Shown here: one piece after another, positions 4,968 through 8,195 of the stretch | How positions within the stretch are numbered: the stretch's first letter is position 1 | How the letters are laid out: each line of letters begins with the position of its first letter | NCBI GenBank assembly: GCA_900769095.1 | Contig: CAAGFH010000144.1 | Location: 1 to 8,195 of the forward strand | Length of the DNA stretch: 8,195 nucleotides | Source of the DNA: Methanobacteriaceae archaeon | GTDB taxonomy: Archaea > Methanobacteriota > Methanobacteria > Methanobacteriales > Methanobacteriaceae | Direction of reading: 5' to 3' | Position numbers and translations under genes: made by a program | The notes under the pieces: model-generated | The model's input: only the letters and a program-made list of their open reading frames with translations | Told to the model about the DNA's origin: nothing | Databases searched by the model: none

Positions 4968-6272
4968 ATGAGTGACAATTCTATTTTAATAAAGAATGCA
5001 TTAATTTTAAGTCCAAATACAAATTTTGAAAATAAACAATCTATTTTAATTAAAGATAATTTAATCGCTGAAATTTCATCTCAAATTGATGAAAGTAATG
5101 CTAGTAAAATTATCGATGCTACTGGAAAAATCGTAATTCCAGGATTAATTAATACTCATACTCATTTATCTATGACATTATTTAGAGGATTAGCTGATGA
5201 TTTAAGTTTAGATAGCTGGTTAAATGATCATATCTGGCCAATGGAAGCAAATCTTAATGGTGATTTCTGTTACATTGGTGCTCTTTTAGGTGCTGTTGAA
5301 CTTATTAAATCCGGAACAACAACATTTTCTGACATGTATTTCTATATGGAAGATGTTGCACGTGCTATTGATGAGGCTGGAATTAGAGCTGTATTGTCAT
5401 ATGGTATGATTGATTTTGGTGATGAAGAAAAAAGAAAAAATGAAATTAAAGCAAACTTAGAATTATTCGAAGCATGCGATGGCATGGCTGACGGAAGAAT
5501 TAAAGTTTTCTTTGGACCACATTCACCTTATACTGCCTCTGAAGAGTTATTAATTAAAGTTCGTGAATTAGCTGATGAATATAATATGGGAATTCATATT
5601 CATGTTTCTGAAACTCAAAAGGAAATTGAAGATGTTTCATCTCAAAAAGGCTTAAGACCTTTCGAATATTTAGATAAAATCGGATTCTTAGGTCCTGATG
5701 TTGTTGCAGCACATAGTGTATGGTTAAGTGACAATGAAATTGAAATCATTAAGAAAAACAATGTAAAAATTTCACACAACCCATGCAGTAACATGAAATT
5801 AGCTTCTGGTGTTGCTCCAGTTTCCAAATTAATCGAAAATGACATTTGTGTTTCTATTGGAACTGATGGTGCTTCTTCAAACAATAACTTAGATTTAATT
5901 GAAGAATTAAAAACCGCTTCCTTACTTCAAAAAGTTTCTACTTTAGATCCTAAAGTTTTAAATTCAGATGAAGCAATAGCTATGGGTACTATTAAAGGTG
6001 CTGAAGCTTTAGGTCTTGAATCTGAAATTGGTTCTATTGAAGTTGGTAAAAAAGCAGATATTGTTTTAATTGACACCAATTCAGCAAATATGGTTCCAGA
6101 CAGTTCTTCTTTAAGTTCAAATATTATCTATTCTGCAAATGGTTCAAATGTTGATACAACTATTTGTGATGGTAAAATATTAATGGAAAATAAGAAATTA
6201 ACAATTCTTGATGAAGAAGAAATTTATGCAAAAGCTAGAAAAGCAATAAAAGAATTAAAAGAAGCTATCTAG
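4968..6272 (+). CDS. dadD: 5'-deoxyadenosine / S-adenosylhomocysteine deaminase (amidohydrolase)
   Basis: This 434-residue metal-dependent amidohydrolase belongs to the MtaD/SsnA-like group. Characterised methanogen members (DadD of Methanocaldococcus jannaschii) deaminate 5'-deoxyadenosine, and also SAH and methylthioadenosine. This recycles by-products of radical-SAM and methyl-transfer enzymes. Visible ligands and catalytic residues: HTH (H64, H66) in PGLINTHTHLSMTLFRGL-type context, GPHSPYT (H185), HIHVSET (H212 and the proton-shuttling E215), AAHS (H249), and GTDG (D300). A beta-sandwich domain is formed by both ends (about 1-55 and 355-434, with GKKADIVLID at 360-369). Length is normal. 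RBS GGTGTT lies at 4959-4964, three bases from the ATG. No separate promoter is clear in the 43 bp after the histone gene. It overlaps the convergent tfrA by 8 bp. The family is sure; the exact preferred substrate is inferred. Confidence 0.9.
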   Translation: MSDNSILIKNALILSPNTNFENKQSILIKDNLIAEISSQIDESNASKIIDATGKIVIPGLINTHTHLSMTLFRGLADDLSLDSWLNDHIWPMEANLNGDFCYIGALLGAVELIKSGTTTFSDMYFYMEDVARAIDEAGIRAVLSYGMIDFGDEEKRKNEIKANLELFEACDGMADGRIKVFFGPHSPYTASEELLIKVRELADEYNMGIHIHVSETQKEIEDVSSQKGLRPFEYLDKIGFLGPDVVAAHSVWLSDNEIEIIKKNNVKISHNPCSNMKLASGVAPVSKLIENDICVSIGTDGASSNNNLDLIEELKTASLLQKVSTLDPKVLNSDEAIAMGTIKGAEALGLESEIGSIEVGKKADIVLIDTNSANMVPDSSSLSSNIIYSANGSNVDTTICDGKILMENKKLTILDEEEIYAKARKAIKELKEAI

Positions 6273-7908
6273 CTTCAAATTCTATTTTATTGTTATTAAA
6301 TACTATACTCTTTTTCCATTCATCGTTTGTTTCAGGGAAATCAGATCTAAAGTGAGCTCCCCTACTTTCTCTACGTAATATCGCTGATTTTATAACTAAA
6401 GTACAAATTTCAACCATATTTATTACTTCAAGAGCATTAACTAATTGGTCATTGTATTGTTTTTTGTCGCTGACATCCAAATTAGGTAATTCTTCTTTCA
6501 TTTGTTGAATTTCTTTAAGAGCTTCATTTAATGTTTCTTCATCTCTTATGATAGCTACTTTTTCCCACATTAATTTCTTGATATTTTCTTTGAATGCATA
6601 TGGTTTAATGCTACCTTTTTTAATTAAGCTTTCAATTCTTTCAGCTTCTTTTTGGACTTGTTCGTCGTTAGTTTTAATTTCAGTGCCTTCGCATGCTTTA
6701 CTTGCACTTTCACCAGCTATTTTTCCAAATACCTGAGTATCAGCAAGTGCATTTCCACCTAAACGGTTTGCTCCGTGAACTCCTCCACAAACTTCACCTG
6801 CACCAAACAAGTTAGCAAGAGATGTTGAAGCATCAGCATTTATTTTTAAACCGCCCATGAAATGGTGTGCGGTAGGTGCTACTTCAATTGGTTCACTTTT
6901 AATGTCAATTCCAACATTGTCAAACTGTAAAACCATGGTTTCTAATTTTTCATCAATGTAATCGTCATCTAAGTGTGAAATGTCAAGGTAAACACCGTTG
7001 TGTTCACTACCTCTTCCTTCGATGATTTCTTGATAAATAGAACGTGCAACTACATCACGGGTAGCTAATTCCATTTTTTCAGGAGCATATTTGCTCATGA
7101 ATCTTTCACCATCTTTGTTTAAAAGTTTTCCACCTTCTGCTCTAACAGCTTCGGTTACAAGTACTCCTTTTTTGGATTCAGGAGCAACCATTCCGGTTGG
7201 GTGGAATTGAACTTGTTCCATATCGATTAATTTTGCTCCAGCTTTGTAAGCTATTGCAAATCCGTCTCCATTTTTTTGGAATGTGTTTGATGTTACAGGG
7301 TATAATTGTCCAGCTCCTCCACTAGCAAGAATTGTAGATTTTGCTTTAAAGTAGATTAAGCTAGAATCTTTTAAATCAAGACCGGTAGCTCCAATAACTT
7401 GGTCATCGTCGGTTACAAGGGAAGTAATCATTACTTCTTCGATACATTCAATGTCTCTTCTGATAATTTCTTCTTTAAGTGCATTTAATAATTCGGCACC
7501 TGTTCTGTCTCCTTGATAACAGGTTCTTCTGTAAGTTTGACCACCAAATGGTCTTTGGTCAATTTCACCAGATTCCTGACGGTCAAATAAAGCACCGTAG
7601 TTTTCCAAATCGATTAATCTTTTTGGTGATTCGCTAACAAGAATTTTTACAAGCTCTTCATCGTTAAGGAAGCTTCCACCTTTGAGTGTATCATGAATAT
7701 GTGCATCGATGGAATCATCTTTGTCTACAGTTTTAAATACTGCGTTGTATCCACCTTCTGCCATTCCAGTACAACCTGATCTAAATGAAAGACCTTTTGA
7801 TACGATTGTTGCTTTTAATCCAGCATCATCAACTTCAATTGCTGCTCTTGCACCTGCTCCACCAGATCCAATAATTAATACATCTGTTGATATAGTTTTT
7901 ATTTCCAT
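6265..7908 (-). CDS. tfrA: thiol:fumarate reductase flavoprotein subunit A
   Basis: This 547-residue FAD subunit belongs to the fumarate reductase/succinate dehydrogenase family. In Methanobacteriales TfrAB reduces fumarate with coenzyme M and coenzyme B thiols, yielding succinate and the heterodisulfide, in the cytoplasm. Visible: FAD-binding GSGGAGARAA (14-23), EGG at 51-53, QFHPTG (234-239), TEAVRAEGG (252-260), TRDVVARS with the probable catalytic R289, HHFMGG (348-353), GAGEVCGGVHGANRLGGN (369-386), and the family C-terminus RGAHFRSDFP (516-525). The histidine that carries covalent FAD in membrane-bound SdhA/FrdA (in the RSHT motif) is absent; the sequence reads RSGCTGMAEGG (43-53), so FAD is probably non-covalent. 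There is no signal peptide or membrane segment. RBS AGGGT (7916-7920) precedes the ATG by seven bases. TfrB is not adjacent. A plain SdhA annotation or L-aspartate oxidase is less likely given length and context. Confidence 0.88.
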   Translation of the reverse strand: MEIKTISTDVLIIGSGGAGARAAIEVDDAGLKATIVSKGLSFRSGCTGMAEGGYNAVFKTVDKDDSIDAHIHDTLKGGSFLNDEELVKILVSESPKRLIDLENYGALFDRQESGEIDQRPFGGQTYRRTCYQGDRTGAELLNALKEEIIRRDIECIEEVMITSLVTDDDQVIGATGLDLKDSSLIYFKAKSTILASGGAGQLYPVTSNTFQKNGDGFAIAYKAGAKLIDMEQVQFHPTGMVAPESKKGVLVTEAVRAEGGKLLNKDGERFMSKYAPEKMELATRDVVARSIYQEIIEGRGSEHNGVYLDISHLDDDYIDEKLETMVLQFDNVGIDIKSEPIEVAPTAHHFMGGLKINADASTSLANLFGAGEVCGGVHGANRLGGNALADTQVFGKIAGESASKACEGTEIKTNDEQVQKEAERIESLIKKGSIKPYAFKENIKKLMWEKVAIIRDEETLNEALKEIQQMKEELPNLDVSDKKQYNDQLVNALEVINMVEICTLVIKSAILRRESRGAHFRSDFPETNDEWKKSIVFNNNKIEFEAR

Positions 7909-8122
7909 TATAATTACCCTGTAAAATTTATTATAGTAATACTTTGTTTTTCAATTATTAAATAAATTTCTTTTAAATATTCATTTAGTAAAGTATATTA
8001 TGATATAATGCATATAGTTTAGATTAAATTTTATAATTTTATTTCATGCATTGTTTAAATTAAATCGTTGATATTTTAAACAGTATTTTGAAGTAAATAT
8101 GAATTTAATTAGAGGCTATTTC
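7909..8122. promoter_or_regulatory. divergent promoter region tfrA / ribK
   Basis: This is a 214-bp A/T-rich gap between divergent genes. On the minus strand the tfrA RBS AGGGT lies at 7916-7920, and A/T-rich strings around 7960-7970 could be its TATA box. On the plus strand ATATTTTAAA (8071-8080) would suit ribK, whose RBS AGAGG is at 8111-8115. Two copies of ATGCAT lie at 8008-8013 and 8046-8051. No FMN riboswitch-like structure or strong operator is evident. Confidence 0.35.
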
Positions 8123-8195
8123 ATGAAAATTGATGGTGAAGTTACAACCGGTTTAGGAAAAGCAGCATATTTCCTTTCACAGGAATTTTATACCA
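8123..8195 (+). CDS. ribK: CTP-dependent riboflavin kinase, N-terminal fragment
   Basis: Only 24 codons are inside the window, and the gene runs off the right edge. The translation begins MKIDGEVTTGLGKAAYFLSQ. This follows the start of the archaeal riboflavin kinase of Methanocaldococcus (MJ0056), which has GEVVSGLGEGRYFLS at the same place. That enzyme makes FMN from riboflavin using CTP instead of ATP. AGAGG at 8111-8115 lies seven bases before the ATG and supports this start. The call rests on a short but distinctive segment. Confidence 0.8.
   Translation, partial: MKIDGEVTTGLGKAAYFLSQEFYT

Noticed and set aside
7909..8122. FMN riboswitch upstream of ribK
   Set aside because: The region is almost entirely A/T with no G/C-rich stems as needed for an RFN element.

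Overview
The window looks like euryarchaeal chromosome from a low-GC methanogen of the Methanobacteriales, most likely Methanobrevibacter or a close relative. The reasons are an Orc1/Cdc6 initiator, a single-fold 68-residue archaeal histone, a TfrA-type thiol:fumarate reductase flavoprotein, the start of an archaeal CTP-dependent riboflavin kinase, GGTG-type ribosome binding sites, TATA-box promoters and strongly A/T-biased codon use. The genus is inferred; no rRNA gene is present.

Layout. Positions 1-216 are the C-terminal end of an unrecognised protein. Positions 217-1062 have no gene. They hold an array of 13-bp elements close to TTTACACTTGAAA, the mini-ORB (origin recognition box) known from Methanothermobacter, on both sides of a ~9% GC tract. 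The origin-binding gene orc1/cdc6 follows at 1063-2226. This is the classical arrangement of an archaeal replication origin, so the stretch is called as a candidate oriC. Orc1 converges on a minus-strand operon, hisG > flavodoxin-like gene > pyrB (4495 down to 2219), whose genes overlap each other. A ~210-bp intergenic region then drives hisG leftward and a histone gene rightward. The histone gene ends in a strong oligo-T terminator. Next come a 5'-deoxyadenosine/SAH deaminase-type amidohydrolase (4968-6272), a convergent tfrA (7908 down to 6265), and the first 24 codons of ribK (from 8123).

How it fits together. The left part is replication initiation: Orc1 is made from a gene beside its own binding sites, and an ORB-like site in its promoter hints at autoregulation. 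The rest is chromatin (histone) and housekeeping metabolism: histidine (HisG, PRPP-using), pyrimidines (PyrB), recycling of SAM by-products (DadD), fumarate reduction (TfrA) and FMN synthesis (RibK).

The most notable structure is in the origin. The right-hand ORBs fall into two classes with different 3' extensions. They alternate as three A-B pairs, each with exactly 48 bp between cores although the DNA in between has diverged. Two left-hand ORBs on the opposite strand are 47 bp apart. A second striking structure is a perfect 12-bp inverted repeat centred on the presumed histone TATA box. No mobile element, CRISPR array, tRNA or rRNA was seen.
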